A DNA stretch of 64,000 nt from Amycolatopsis suaedae (GTDB taxonomy: Bacteria; Actinomycetota; Actinomycetes; Mycobacteriales; Pseudonocardiaceae), in assembly GCF_004214935.1 (NCBI RefSeq), contig NZ_SFCC01000012.1, forward strand, positions 124,001 through 188,000, read 5' to 3'. Positions 40,125 through 48,391 of this stretch are shown piece after piece (position 1 is the first letter of the stretch; each line of letters opens with the position of its first letter). Made by a program: the position numbers and the translations under genes. The notes beneath the pieces are model-generated. The model saw nothing but the letters and a program-made list of their open reading frames with translations. It was not told the DNA's origin and did no database searches.

Positions 40125-40718
40125 ATGGACGACGTCGACAGCGCACTGGACGCCGTGGGACCTCAGCTACGCGCGTTGCGCCGGGAGCGCGGCACCACAC
40201 TCGCCGAGCTGTCCGCGGTCACCGGCATCTCCGTGAGCACCCTGTCCCGGCTGGAATCGGGTAGCCGCCGCCCGACCCTGGAACAGCTGCTTCCGCTGGC
40301 CAAGGCACACGGCGTCACACTCGACGAGCTGGTCGGCGCCCCGCCCACCGGCGACCCGCGCCTGCATCTGCGGCCGATCAGCTGTCAGGGCGGGATGACG
40401 ATCCTGCCGCTCACCCGGCGGCCCGGCGGCATCCAGGCGTACAAGTTCGTCCTCTCGGCCAGGGCCCGCCCGAAGGAACCGGATCCGCAGACCCACGAAG
40501 GTTACGAATGGCTGTATGTCCTCAACGGACGCCTGCGGCTGGTGCTCGGTGAGCACGATCTCGTCCTGGCTCCCGGCGAGGTGGCCGAGTTCGACACCCA
40601 CGTCCCCCACTGGTTCGGCGCCGCCGACACGGAATCGGTCGAATTCCTGAGCCTGTTCGGCAAACAGGGTGAACGTGCGCACATCCGGGCGCGCCCAGGG
40701 AATTCCCGGTCCCGCTGA
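40125..40718 (+). CDS. XRE-cupin transcriptional regulator
   Basis: The 197-residue protein has an N-terminal XRE HTH (about 12-70: LRALRRERGTTLAELSAVTGISVSTLSRLESGSRRPTLEQL) and a C-terminal cupin domain (about 105-190; HEGYEWLYVLNGRLRLVLGEHDLVLAPGEVAEFDTHVPHWFG). The cupin His/Glu/His pattern would bind metal or a small effector. It lies in a set with a thioredoxin-reductase-like gene and a persulfide dioxygenase/rhodanese, all with TTGCC-N5-GGCAA sites. It is therefore the likely local regulator of a thiol or sulfide response. Confidence 0.88.
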   Translation: MDDVDSALDAVGPQLRALRRERGTTLAELSAVTGISVSTLSRLESGSRRPTLEQLLPLAKAHGVTLDELVGAPPTGDPRLHLRPISCQGGMTILPLTRRPGGIQAYKFVLSARARPKEPDPQTHEGYEWLYVLNGRLRLVLGEHDLVLAPGEVAEFDTHVPHWFGAADTESVEFLSLFGKQGERAHIRARPGNSRSR

Positions 40719-40723
40719 GCCAC

Positions 40724-40738
40724 TTGCCACCCTGGCAA
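40724..40738 (+). promoter_or_regulatory. TTGCC-N5-GGCAA operator, copy 2
   Basis: TTGCCACCCTGGCAA sits 6 bp upstream of the -35 (TTGACG) of the CstB-like gene. That position suits an activator, or a repressor that hinders polymerase access. Confidence 0.65.
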
Positions 40739-40744
40739 AGTTCT

Positions 40745-40774
40745 TTGACGCCTCCTCGCCGGGCTACCGATACT
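40745..40774 (+). promoter_or_regulatory. Promoter of the CstB-like gene
   Basis: A TTGACG -35 and a GATACT -10 are separated by 18 bp, with transcription expected near 40780. GGAGG lies 7 nt upstream of the GTG start at 40800, so this transcript has a leader, unlike many others in the window. Confidence 0.55.
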
Positions 40775-40799
40775 CCGGTGCGACAGCGGAGGTGGCGAA

Positions 40800-42155
40800 G
40801 TGTTTGTGGACCAGTACTATCTCGAGTGCCTTTCCCAGGCGAGTTACCTGGTGGGCGACCAGGTGGCCGGCGAGGCGATCGTCATCGACCCTCGGCGTGA
40901 CATACAGGACTACCTCGACGGCGCCCGGCGACGAGGGGTACGGATCACCGGAGTGGTGAACACCCACTTCCACGCCGATTTCGTCGCCGGGCACCTGGAA
41001 CTGCGGCAGGCGACGGGAGCCTGGATCGCCTACGGTCAGCGCGCCGAAACGGAGTACCCGATCCGGCGACTGCGCACCGGGGACCGGATCACGGTGGGCG
41101 CGACGATCCTGGAAGTGCGGGAGACACCCGGTCACACCTGGGAGAGCATCTCGCTGGTGGCCTATGCGGGAACGGATCCCCGGCCTCGCGCGGTCTTCAC
41201 CGGCGACACACTGTTCGTCGGCGACGTCGGCCGTCCCGACCTGGCGGCCGCGGTCGGCGCGAACCCGGTCGAACTCGCCCACGAGCAGTTCAACAGCGTC
41301 CACAATGTCCTGATGACGTTGCCGGACGAGGTCGTCGTCCACCCCGGGCACGGAGCGGGTTCGGCCTGCGGCAAGAACCTCTCCGCGGACCTCCAGTCCA
41401 CGATCGGCAGGCAACGTCACACGAACGTGGCGGTGCGGGAGACCAACGAGGATCGCTTCGTGGCACGCCTGCTCACCGGCCAGCCTGCGATTCCACGCTA
41501 CTTCGCCGTCGACGCCGTCCTGAACCGGCGGGAACGGACCGTGCTCGACACGCCGCCGGCTCCGCCGGGCCTGCCGGCCAGGCGGCTGCGGGAACTGGTG
41601 AAAGCGGGAGCACGCGTCGTCGACGCCCGGTCACCGGAGGAGTTCGCCGAGGGGCACCTCCAGGGGTCGGTCAATGTCGGCGTCGACGGACGCTTCGCGG
41701 AGACGGCGGGCATGGTGTTCGACCCGGCCGACCACCTGGTGATCGTCGCCCCACCCGGCCGGGAGAACGAGGTCGCCCTGAGACTCGCGCGGATCGGACT
41801 CGACAATGTCGCCGGGTACCTCGCGCGAGACTTCACCGGGCTGAGCGACCTCGTCCGCCCGGGATTCCGGATCGGCCCACAGGACGTCGCCGGGCGGTTG
41901 CCCCGGATCACCGTGGTGGATGTGCGCAATCCCGGCGAGCGAGCAGCCGGGTACATCGCCGGCTCCCTGCCGATCCCGCTGGCCGAACTGGGCCGGCGCA
42001 TGGACGAGATCCCGGACGACCGCACCGTGCTGGTGCACTGCGCGGGCGGCTGGCGCTCCAGCGTCGCGGCGAGCATGCTGCGCGCCGCCGGGCGTACCGA
42101 CGTGCTCGATCTCGACGGCGGTTACGACGCCTGGAAGCGGGCCGGAGCGGCATAG
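40800..42155 (+). CDS. Persulfide dioxygenase-rhodanese fusion (CstB-like)
   Basis: The 451-residue protein has an N-terminal metallo-beta-lactamase fold of the ETHE1/persulfide dioxygenase type with His56-x-His58-x-Asp60 (THFHADF), a PGHT His and a later TGD-T-L-F-V-G-D. A degenerate rhodanese domain follows without active Cys (VIVAPPGRE), then a complete rhodanese with active-site Cys in VHCAGGWRSS. This three-part order is that of CstB, which oxidises persulfides and makes thiosulfate during sulfide detoxification. It is controlled probably by the adjacent XRE-cupin protein. Confidence 0.88.
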   Translation: MFVDQYYLECLSQASYLVGDQVAGEAIVIDPRRDIQDYLDGARRRGVRITGVVNTHFHADFVAGHLELRQATGAWIAYGQRAETEYPIRRLRTGDRITVGATILEVRETPGHTWESISLVAYAGTDPRPRAVFTGDTLFVGDVGRPDLAAAVGANPVELAHEQFNSVHNVLMTLPDEVVVHPGHGAGSACGKNLSADLQSTIGRQRHTNVAVRETNEDRFVARLLTGQPAIPRYFAVDAVLNRRERTVLDTPPAPPGLPARRLRELVKAGARVVDARSPEEFAEGHLQGSVNVGVDGRFAETAGMVFDPADHLVIVAPPGRENEVALRLARIGLDNVAGYLARDFTGLSDLVRPGFRIGPQDVAGRLPRITVVDVRNPGERAAGYIAGSLPIPLAELGRRMDEIPDDRTVLVHCAGGWRSSVAASMLRAAGRTDVLDLDGGYDAWKRAGAA

Positions 42156-42165
42156 CCGGGCGGCG

Positions 42166-43320
42166 TCAGCCGGCGGCCGGGATGAAGTTGGCGTACTCCT
42201 CGATCCGGTCGATGAGTCCGTCCTTGAAGCGGAAGTACATCGCCGCCTGTACCTCGCCGACCGGCCCGTCGGCATTGCTGATGCGCAGGACGTGCTGCTG
42301 GAGCACCTCGTCCGCCTCAGCGAGCTGGCGGGTGATGTCGTAACGCAGTGACGCGTCCGCTCCAGGCATGTCCTTGAGCATCGCGAGGTTCTCGTCGATG
42401 GTCTGCTCGCCCTTGCCGTCGTTGTGCCAGACGGTCGCGGTGTCCGTGCACAGCGCACGCATCGCGGCGTAGTCACCCTCTTCCAGCCGTCGCAGGTAGC
42501 GGACAGCGGTGTCCTTGATGTCGGCGCTCATGGCTTCGCGTGTTCCTTTCGGTTCGTGAACAGGTGCCCGCTCCCCCACCGGCACGGGGACCGGCAGGTG
42601 GTTGCCCTCCGGGGGCAACGGGCAGGGATAGATGTGCGAGAAGGTGTGCAGCGGAAGCACGACCTGGTTGAGATCGATGTGGACGGTGTCGCCCTCCACC
42701 GGCGGCAGCAGCACCCACCTGCCGATGGCCGGGGTCTCGGTGCCGCTGGTGGAATCGGTGAACACCACCAGCAGGTTGCCGGGGAACGTCTCGATCACCG
42801 TCAGCGTGTGCCGCTGCCCCGCCAGGTCGAACACCAGATCGGCGGGCGCGGGCAGGACGTGCTTGGTGGGCGGATCGGTCAGCCGCTCGATCTCGACTTC
42901 CCGCCCCGGCGTCCGCCGGTACTCCGCCTCGACCACATACGCCGGATCCACCGGGTACACCGCGATTTCCCGCAGCCCCGTCAGTGCCTCGGCGGCGGGA
43001 TCCCAGACGACCAGCCCGTACCTCCCCTCCCCTCCGGAGATCGTCGCGGTGCGCCCGCCCGGCAACCGCAGGCTGTCGCCCCCGGCCAGCGTGACGGTGC
43101 CGTCCACCGGACTGCCGTCCGTCGACACCTCGTCCGCGGCGGCCGCGGTGAATCTCAACCCGTCCGGGCCGCTCGCGTCCCACTGCCCGGGCACGCCCTC
43201 GACGGTCTGGGCCGGCCCGCTGAGGGTGGCGAGCTGAACCACCCCGGCCTTCCCCTGCTGTCCGGCTATCTCTTCCCAGCGGGCATTCCGCCACGCCGTG
43301 TAGTCCACTTCTTCGACCAT
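42166..43320 (-). CDS. DUF1684-SnoaL fusion protein
   Basis: The first 250 residues are a DUF1684 domain, recognisable by its C-terminal hallmark DLNQVVLPLH...YPCPLPPEGNHLPVPVPVGE and a central LLVVFTDSTSGTETPAIGRW block. After a short linker the same frame continues into a SnoaL/NTF2-like domain (from MSADIKDTAVRYLRRLEEGDYAAMRALC, about 120 residues). DUF1684 has no settled function. The Met at the domain junction (about nt 42532) could also serve as an internal start. The start 43320 is preceded by a TTGCC-N5-GGCAA site, placing the gene in the XRE-cupin regulon. It is convergent with the CstB-like gene. Confidence 0.78.
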   Translation of the reverse strand: MVEEVDYTAWRNARWEEIAGQQGKAGVVQLATLSGPAQTVEGVPGQWDASGPDGLRFTAAAADEVSTDGSPVDGTVTLAGGDSLRLPGGRTATISGGEGRYGLVVWDPAAEALTGLREIAVYPVDPAYVVEAEYRRTPGREVEIERLTDPPTKHVLPAPADLVFDLAGQRHTLTVIETFPGNLLVVFTDSTSGTETPAIGRWVLLPPVEGDTVHIDLNQVVLPLHTFSHIYPCPLPPEGNHLPVPVPVGERAPVHEPKGTREAMSADIKDTAVRYLRRLEEGDYAAMRALCTDTATVWHNDGKGEQTIDENLAMLKDMPGADASLRYDITRQLAEADEVLQQHVLRISNADGPVGEVQAAMYFRFKDGLIDRIEEYANFIPAAG

Positions 43321-43362
43321 GGTTCGAGTTAGCCGCACAGGCGGGCCAACCGTCAAACTTTG

Positions 43363-43377
43363 TTGCCAATCTGGCAA
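43363..43377 (-). promoter_or_regulatory. TTGCC-N5-GGCAA operator, copy 3
   Basis: TTGCCAATCTGGCAA lies 43 bp upstream of the DUF1684-SnoaL start codon, within the divergent region shared with the TetR gene. Confidence 0.65.
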
Positions 43378-43393
43378 GTCACGTCCTCGGCCG

Positions 43394-43420
43394 GCCATCT
43401 GGCAGCCACTGCCAGATGGC
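43394..43420 (+). promoter_or_regulatory. TetR operator, 12-bp-arm palindrome
   Basis: Arms GCCATCTGGCAG and CTGCCAGATGGC with spacer CCA form a perfect inverted repeat just upstream of TTAGGCT, the probable -10 of the TetR gene. The core TGGCAG-N3-CTGCCA recurs at 44136-44150 before the FAD monooxygenase gene. Confidence 0.7.
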
Positions 43421-43456
43421 AGTTAGGCTTACCGGCCCCGAACCGAGGAAGGTGCC

Positions 43457-44056
43457 ATGACACTGCGCGCGACCAAAATGGAGCGAACCCGGGACCTGAT
43501 CGCCGAGACAGCCCTGACGCTGTTCCAGGAGCAGGGATACGCCGACACGACCGTCGAGCAGATCGCGGCCGCGGCCGAGGTCGGCGCACGCACGGTGTAT
43601 CGCTACTACCCGACGAAGGAAGCACTCGTCTTCGGCCTGTACGCGAGGATGCTCGACACCGCACGCCAGGAACTCCGGGCACTGCCCGACGACACCTCCG
43701 TTCCGGATTTGCTCCGGGCCGTTCTCGACAGCATCGTGCGCTCACACCTGGACAAGCCGGACCAGATGCTCGCGGCGTTCGCCCTCGCGCAGCAGACCCG
43801 GTCGGTCATGGCCTACCTCACGCACCTGCTGTTCACCTGGCGGCAGGAACTGGTCCACGACGTGGCCGCCCGGCTCGACGGGCGGTCCGCAGACCTCGTC
43901 GCGGGGCTCGCGGTGGAACAGACGGCGACGGTGTTCACCCTGGCCTTCCGGAAGTGGGCCGACGGCGGTGGCCGGTCCGACCTGCGGAAACTGACCTACA
44001 CGACGTTGAAGCTGCTGCACTCGGACGCCGTCCCGCTGCCGTCGCTGCGGCGCTGA
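43457..44056 (+). CDS. TetR-family repressor
   Basis: The 199-residue protein has an N-terminal TetR HTH (RTRDLIAETALTLFQEQGYADTTVEQIAAAAEVGARTVYRYYPTKEALVFG) and a helical ligand-binding domain of unrecognised specificity. GAGGAAGG lies upstream of ATG 43457. A large palindrome before its own promoter and a related one before the FAD monooxygenase gene 120 bp downstream make it the probable repressor of itself and of the monooxygenase/hydrolase operon. The inducer may be the aromatic substrate of that enzyme. Confidence 0.9.
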   Translation: MTLRATKMERTRDLIAETALTLFQEQGYADTTVEQIAAAAEVGARTVYRYYPTKEALVFGLYARMLDTARQELRALPDDTSVPDLLRAVLDSIVRSHLDKPDQMLAAFALAQQTRSVMAYLTHLLFTWRQELVHDVAARLDGRSADLVAGLAVEQTATVFTLAFRKWADGGGRSDLRKLTYTTLKLLHSDAVPLPSLRR

Positions 44057-44134
44057 CCACCGGCGGCGACTGAGACGCACGCCACTTTCGCCGCCATGGC
44101 GGCAGCTCGCGTCAACCGGCAGACTGTGCCTTGT

Positions 44135-44151
44135 GGCAGTGACTGCCACGA
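44135..44151 (+). promoter_or_regulatory. TetR operator before FAD monooxygenase
   Basis: GTGGCAG-TGA-CTGCCAC is a perfect 7-bp inverted repeat, sharing TGGCAG-N3-CTGCCA with the operator at 43394. It lies 25 bp upstream of ATG 44177. Confidence 0.65.
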
Positions 44152-44176
44152 GAGGGCGAGCGAAGTGGAGACAGCC

Positions 44177-45769
44177 ATGACCGTCGAGTCGGCCGAGCGG
44201 GTTCCGGTGCTGATCGTGGGAGGCGCCTACACCGGGCTGAGCACGGCGCTCGGACTGGCCTCGCGTGGGGTGCCGCCGATGCTGGTGGAACGCCGGGCGA
44301 CGACGTCCACGCTGCCGAAGGCATGGGGACTCAACTCGCGGACCCACGAACTGCTCAGCACCATCCCGGGGGTCGCCGCGGCGCTGCACGACGCGCAGAA
44401 GGACGTGCGGCTGCCGCTGGTCAAATCCGGCCCCACCGTGCGCGACGCGCGAGCGGCCGACGTCCCGGAGGACCTGCTCGCCAGGTACCGCATGCTCACC
44501 GCGGCGCCCGCGTGCTGGCTCCCGCAGGCGACCATCGAGAGGATCCTGCGCGGGCGAGCCGAGGAACTCGGCGCCGACCTGCGTTTCGGCACCGAACTGG
44601 TGTCCTGGACACAGGACGCGGACGGGGTCACCGCGGTGGTGCGTGCCACCGGTGACGGGCGCGAGTACCGCGTCCACGCCGACTACCTGGTCGCCGCCGA
44701 CGGTTACACCAGTCCGATCCGCACCAGCCTCGGCATCGGGGTGGAGGGCGGCGGGCGGATCGGCCACGTCTACGTGATCACCTTCGAAGCCGACCTCGAT
44801 GCCTACTTCGAGGAAGGCCGGTTCTGCGTGACCGGGCTACCCGGCAGCGGGATGAGCGTGATCCACGACAGCATGGGCACCCGCACCCTGTGGGTCGACT
44901 ACTTCCCCGAGCAAGGACAGAGCGAGGCCGATTTCACCGAGGACCTGTGCCGGGACAGGGTCCGCCGGGCCGTCGGCGATCCCGGGCTGGAGTGCCGGAT
45001 CGTCAACGCCCGCCCGTTCACCCTGAACCACCAGCTCGCCGAACGGTTCCGGGCAGGCCGGGTCATCCTGGCCGGCGACGCGGCACACGCCTGTCCCCCG
45101 GTCGGCGGGCAGGGCGGGAACCTCGCCATCCAGGACGGCTACGACCTCGCCTGGCGGCTGGCCCTGGTTCTCGGCGGGCAGGCCGGTGAGGCACTGCTGG
45201 ACACCTACCAGGCCGAGCGGCGGCCGGTCGTCAACATCACCCTGGAACGTGAGGTCGCGCTCCAGGCGGTGGCCGACGGGCGCGTGCTGTCCACTTTCGA
45301 CCCGTCGCAGCCGATACCCACACCCCGGGAGATTCTCGGGTTCCGGTACCACTCGCCTGCCGTCCGCACCGAACCCGGCGACGACCACGCTCTCCAGGAG
45401 GACCCGGAGAACCCGACCGGGCGGCCCGGCAGCCGCGCCCCGCACGTGCGCCTGGAACGGGACGGGCTGGCACTGTCCACACACGACCTGTTCGGTCCCG
45501 GCTTCGTCCTGCTCACCGACGCGGAGGGCACGGCGTGGGCCGACGCGGCCGCGAACGTCGCCCGGTACCTCGGAATCACGCTGACCGCCCACCAGATCGG
45601 CGGCCGGATCCGGGACGCCGAGGGAGTCTGGCGGCGCCGCTACGGAATCGAAGCCGGCGGAGCGACGCTCGTCCGCCCGGACGCGATGATCGCCTGGCGC
45701 AGCCGGACCGCCGCGGCCGGCCCGGAGCGCGAGCTCGAGAACGCCCTCACCGCGATCCTCGCGCGCTGA
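44177..45769 (+). CDS. FAD-dependent aromatic hydroxylase
   Basis: The 530-residue group A flavoprotein monooxygenase is similar to PheA/TfdB and polyketide hydroxylases. It has an N-terminal FAD motif VGGAYTGLSTALGLA (Ala replaces the second Gly of GxGxxG, as in some polyketide hydroxylases), a DG-type motif VAADGYTSPIR, a GD motif RVILAGDAAHACPPVGGQGGN, and a thioredoxin-like C-terminal domain. It hydroxylates a phenolic or polycyclic aromatic with NAD(P)H and O2. GGAG precedes ATG 44177. The hydrolase gene downstream overlaps by one base (TGATG). Confidence 0.88.
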   Translation: MTVESAERVPVLIVGGAYTGLSTALGLASRGVPPMLVERRATTSTLPKAWGLNSRTHELLSTIPGVAAALHDAQKDVRLPLVKSGPTVRDARAADVPEDLLARYRMLTAAPACWLPQATIERILRGRAEELGADLRFGTELVSWTQDADGVTAVVRATGDGREYRVHADYLVAADGYTSPIRTSLGIGVEGGGRIGHVYVITFEADLDAYFEEGRFCVTGLPGSGMSVIHDSMGTRTLWVDYFPEQGQSEADFTEDLCRDRVRRAVGDPGLECRIVNARPFTLNHQLAERFRAGRVILAGDAAHACPPVGGQGGNLAIQDGYDLAWRLALVLGGQAGEALLDTYQAERRPVVNITLEREVALQAVADGRVLSTFDPSQPIPTPREILGFRYHSPAVRTEPGDDHALQEDPENPTGRPGSRAPHVRLERDGLALSTHDLFGPGFVLLTDAEGTAWADAAANVARYLGITLTAHQIGGRIRDAEGVWRRRYGIEAGGATLVRPDAMIAWRSRTAAAGPERELENALTAILAR

Positions 45770-46605
45770 TGCCGATGTCGCCGACGACGATCCGCCTCGG
45801 TGAGCTGACCTTCGACGTCGCGGACTCCGGCCCGGCGGACTCCCCCGTGGTCCTGCTGCTGCACGGTTTCCCGCAGTCCCGCCACTGCTGGGACGAGGTC
45901 GCCGGGCAGCTCAACGCGCACGGGTACCGCACCGTCGCCCCCGACCAGCGAGGCTACTCACCGGGCGCGCGGCCGCCCGCGGTCTCCGGCTACGCGATCC
46001 CGGAGCTGGTGGCCGACGTCATCGGGCTCCTGGATGCCATCGGCGTGGACACCGCACACATCGTCGGCCACGACTGGGGCGCGATAGTGGCCTGGTACAC
46101 CGCCGTCCACCATCCCGAGCGCACGCGGACCCTCACCGCGCTGTCCGTGCCGCACCCGGCCGCGTTCGCCTGGGCCCGCGACCACGACCCCGACCAGCGA
46201 CGGCGCTCGGCCTACATCGACCTGTTCCGTCGCGAGGGAGCAGCGGAGGACCTGTTTTTCGGTGAACAAGGCGGTCTGCGCCGCCTGTTCGTGCCGCCCC
46301 TCACCGAGGCGCAGGCCGCGCCCCATCTCGCGCTGCTGTCCACCCGCCCCGCGCTGACCGCGGCACTCAACTGGTACCGGGCACTCGACAGCGGCTTCGG
46401 CGACCTGGGCCCGTCGGCCGTGCCGACGACCTACCTCTGGAGCACGGACGATCCGGCGCTGGGCAGGGCCGGTGCCCTGCGCTGCGAGCGACACGTCACC
46501 GGCCCGTACCGGTTCGTCCGGCTGGACGGCATCAGCCACTGGATTCCCGAGCAGGCACCGGCCGCGGTCACCCGGGAGATCCTCACGCGCGCGGCGACGG
46601 CCTGA
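45769..46605 (+). CDS. Alpha/beta hydrolase (epoxide-hydrolase-like)
   Basis: The 278-residue enzyme has the oxyanion motif HGFPQSRHCWDEV, nucleophile Asp in GHDWGAIVAW and catalytic His in GISHWIPEQAP. HGFP plus HDWG is the epoxide-hydrolase-type pattern, in contrast to the HGNP dehalogenase-like gene at 35187. It is coupled to the FAD monooxygenase, so it may process its product (epoxide, lactone or ester). ATG 45775 is an alternative start two codons in. Confidence 0.85.
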   Translation: MPMSPTTIRLGELTFDVADSGPADSPVVLLLHGFPQSRHCWDEVAGQLNAHGYRTVAPDQRGYSPGARPPAVSGYAIPELVADVIGLLDAIGVDTAHIVGHDWGAIVAWYTAVHHPERTRTLTALSVPHPAAFAWARDHDPDQRRRSAYIDLFRREGAAEDLFFGEQGGLRRLFVPPLTEAQAAPHLALLSTRPALTAALNWYRALDSGFGDLGPSAVPTTYLWSTDDPALGRAGALRCERHVTGPYRFVRLDGISHWIPEQAPAAVTREILTRAATA

Positions 46606-46629
46606 CACCCTCGGCCCCGGTGCCCTGCC

Positions 46630-47208
46630 TCAGGACCCCTCGATCCGTTCGACGAGTTCGTCGCGGAACTCCCGCGCCGCCGCGAGCTCCGGTTCGTCGC
46701 CGGTCGCCCGCTTCAACGCGCCTTCCAGGATCTTCAGGCCCTGGCGTTCGTCGCCGCGCGCGTCCGCCTGCCTCGCGGCGTTCTCCATGGCTTTGGCGAG
46801 CTTGGTCCGTGCCTCGGGTTCGGTGGCCGCCTGGTTGATCCGGATCCAGTTGCCGCCCGGGTCGACGACGGTGAATCCGGTGTACCGGTCGTTGCGCAGC
46901 CGCGGCCGGGTCATCCGCGGGATGCCGGAAACAAGCAGCTTTCCGTGCACGGACCGCATTCCCGCCGCGAAGGCCTCGAACAGCTCGCCGGTGTCGGGCA
47001 CGATGACCAGGCACGTGCTGTACGACTGCGCCGGGTCGTAGCCGTCCATCCCGAAGAAGTGCAGATTGATGTCCTCCCGGCGCACCGCGACGTGCGGGTT
47101 CGGCCGCGTCTGCCGGTAGGTGATCTCGAAGCCGAGCATCTCGTAGAACGACGCGGTCTCGTCGATGGACGGGCAGGGCAGGAGCGGAATGGTCAGTTCG
47201 TTCGCCAT
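46630..47208 (-). CDS. VOC (glyoxalase/bleomycin-resistance fold) protein
   Basis: The 192-residue protein has an N-terminal vicinal-oxygen-chelate domain (LTIPLLPCPSIDETASFYEMLGFEITYRQ, then VHGKLLVSGIPRMT and FTVVDPGGNWIRINQ) of about 120 residues. A 65-residue helical tail follows that looks TPR-like (ARQADARGDERQGLKILEGALKRA). Enzyme activity is not predictable; metal ligands are incomplete, which favours a binding role. It is convergent with the hydrolase gene and downstream of the methyltransferase on the same strand. Confidence 0.82.
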   Translation of the reverse strand: MANELTIPLLPCPSIDETASFYEMLGFEITYRQTRPNPHVAVRREDINLHFFGMDGYDPAQSYSTCLVIVPDTGELFEAFAAGMRSVHGKLLVSGIPRMTRPRLRNDRYTGFTVVDPGGNWIRINQAATEPEARTKLAKAMENAARQADARGDERQGLKILEGALKRATGDEPELAAAREFRDELVERIEGS

Positions 47209-47281
47209 TGCCCGAAGCTAAGCCCGGGCCCGCCGAAACGACACCAAGCTCTTTGCTCAAGCGAACGGCCCGGCGGCCGGT

Positions 47282-48319
47282 TCACACCGGAGCGGCCTCG
47301 AGCAGCGAGAACCCGTCCGGCGCCGCGGGCAGCGGGTGCACGGTCACCGTGAAGCCCGCCGAGCTCAGCAACGCGTGGTACTCCGGCTCGGTTCGAAGCC
47401 GCCCGCCGACGTTGACGACGGAACCGACATCGTCGACGTAGACATGCGGCGGTATCGACCCGTCCACGGTGGCGGGCAGCATCTGCTCCACCAGCAGCAG
47501 GCGCCCCTTGTCGGTAGCCATGCTCTCGCGGCAGTTGGCCAGGATCATGGCCACCCGCTCGTCCTCCGGCCAGTTGAAGAGCACGCTCTTGCACAGGTAG
47601 ACGTCCCCGCGCGGGAGGGACTCGAAGAAGTCACCGGTCCGGATCTCGCATCGGTCCGCGACGCCGGCTTCGGCCAGCACGCGAGGCGCGTGCTTCACCC
47701 CGTCCTCGCGGTCGAGCAGGATGCCGCGCAGCTGGGGATGGGCGGCGAGGACGGCCGCGATGAACGGCCCGCTGCCACCGCCGATGTCCACGACCGTCGA
47801 GAACGGACCGAAGTCGTAACTGTCCACAATGATCGGAGCGATCACGCGGGTGTGCTCGATCATCAAGCGGTCGATGGATTCCCGGAACTCCGAATCCTGG
47901 CTCCAGTCGATGTCGCTCCAGAATCCCGGGTCGGAGGTGAACTCACTGGCCTGCTTGCCGGTACGGACAGCCTGGTCCAGCTTGGGCCAGGCTCCCCAGG
48001 CCCACTCGCCGACCTGGTACGCCGCCAGCTCGTGCACCGATCCGGGCGCGCCCGGCAGCAGCAACCGTCCGCGTGGGGCGAGCCGGAAGGCGCCCGGCCG
48101 CTCCTCGGTGAGGACCTCGAGTGCGGCCAGTGCCCGCAGCACGCGGGTCAGTGTCGGCTCGTGCGTCGACGTGGCGCGGGCCAGATCCCCGGCGGTCACC
48201 GTCGAGTCGCCGATCGCGTCCAGCAGCCGCAGTTTCAGCGTGGCGCCGAGCAGGAACGTGAACGTGTAGCCGTCGAGCATCCGCAGCAGCTCAGGGTCTT
48301 GCCAGGGTCCTCTGGTCAT
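47282..48319 (-). CDS. SAM-dependent O-methyltransferase (family 2, polyketide type)
   Basis: The 345-residue protein has an N-terminal winged-helix dimerisation domain (LLDAIGDSTVTAGDLARATSTHEPTLTRVLRALAALEVLTEE) and a Rossmann methyltransferase domain with SAM motif VVDIGGGSGPFIAAVL, then GDFFESLPRGDVYLCKSVLFNW. It belongs to the group of DnrK/TcmO/CalO-like enzymes that methylate phenolic hydroxyls of aromatic natural products. A role together with the FAD hydroxylase 1.5 kb away (hydroxylate then methylate) is possible but not shown. Confidence 0.88.
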   Translation of the reverse strand: MTRGPWQDPELLRMLDGYTFTFLLGATLKLRLLDAIGDSTVTAGDLARATSTHEPTLTRVLRALAALEVLTEERPGAFRLAPRGRLLLPGAPGSVHELAAYQVGEWAWGAWPKLDQAVRTGKQASEFTSDPGFWSDIDWSQDSEFRESIDRLMIEHTRVIAPIIVDSYDFGPFSTVVDIGGGSGPFIAAVLAAHPQLRGILLDREDGVKHAPRVLAEAGVADRCEIRTGDFFESLPRGDVYLCKSVLFNWPEDERVAMILANCRESMATDKGRLLLVEQMLPATVDGSIPPHVYVDDVGSVVNVGGRLRTEPEYHALLSSAGFTVTVHPLPAAPDGFSLLEAAPV

Positions 48320-48391
48320 GCGTCACTCCCTCTTGGCGAACTCCACTAAGGCATGGCTAACCTCATCTTGGGCGTTCAAGCCGGCTTGATG

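Noticed and set aside
43394-48319. FAD hydroxylase plus O-methyltransferase as a polyketide biosynthetic cluster
   Set aside because: No polyketide synthase, cyclase or peptide synthetase gene is in the window, so only tailoring-type or catabolic roles can be supported.
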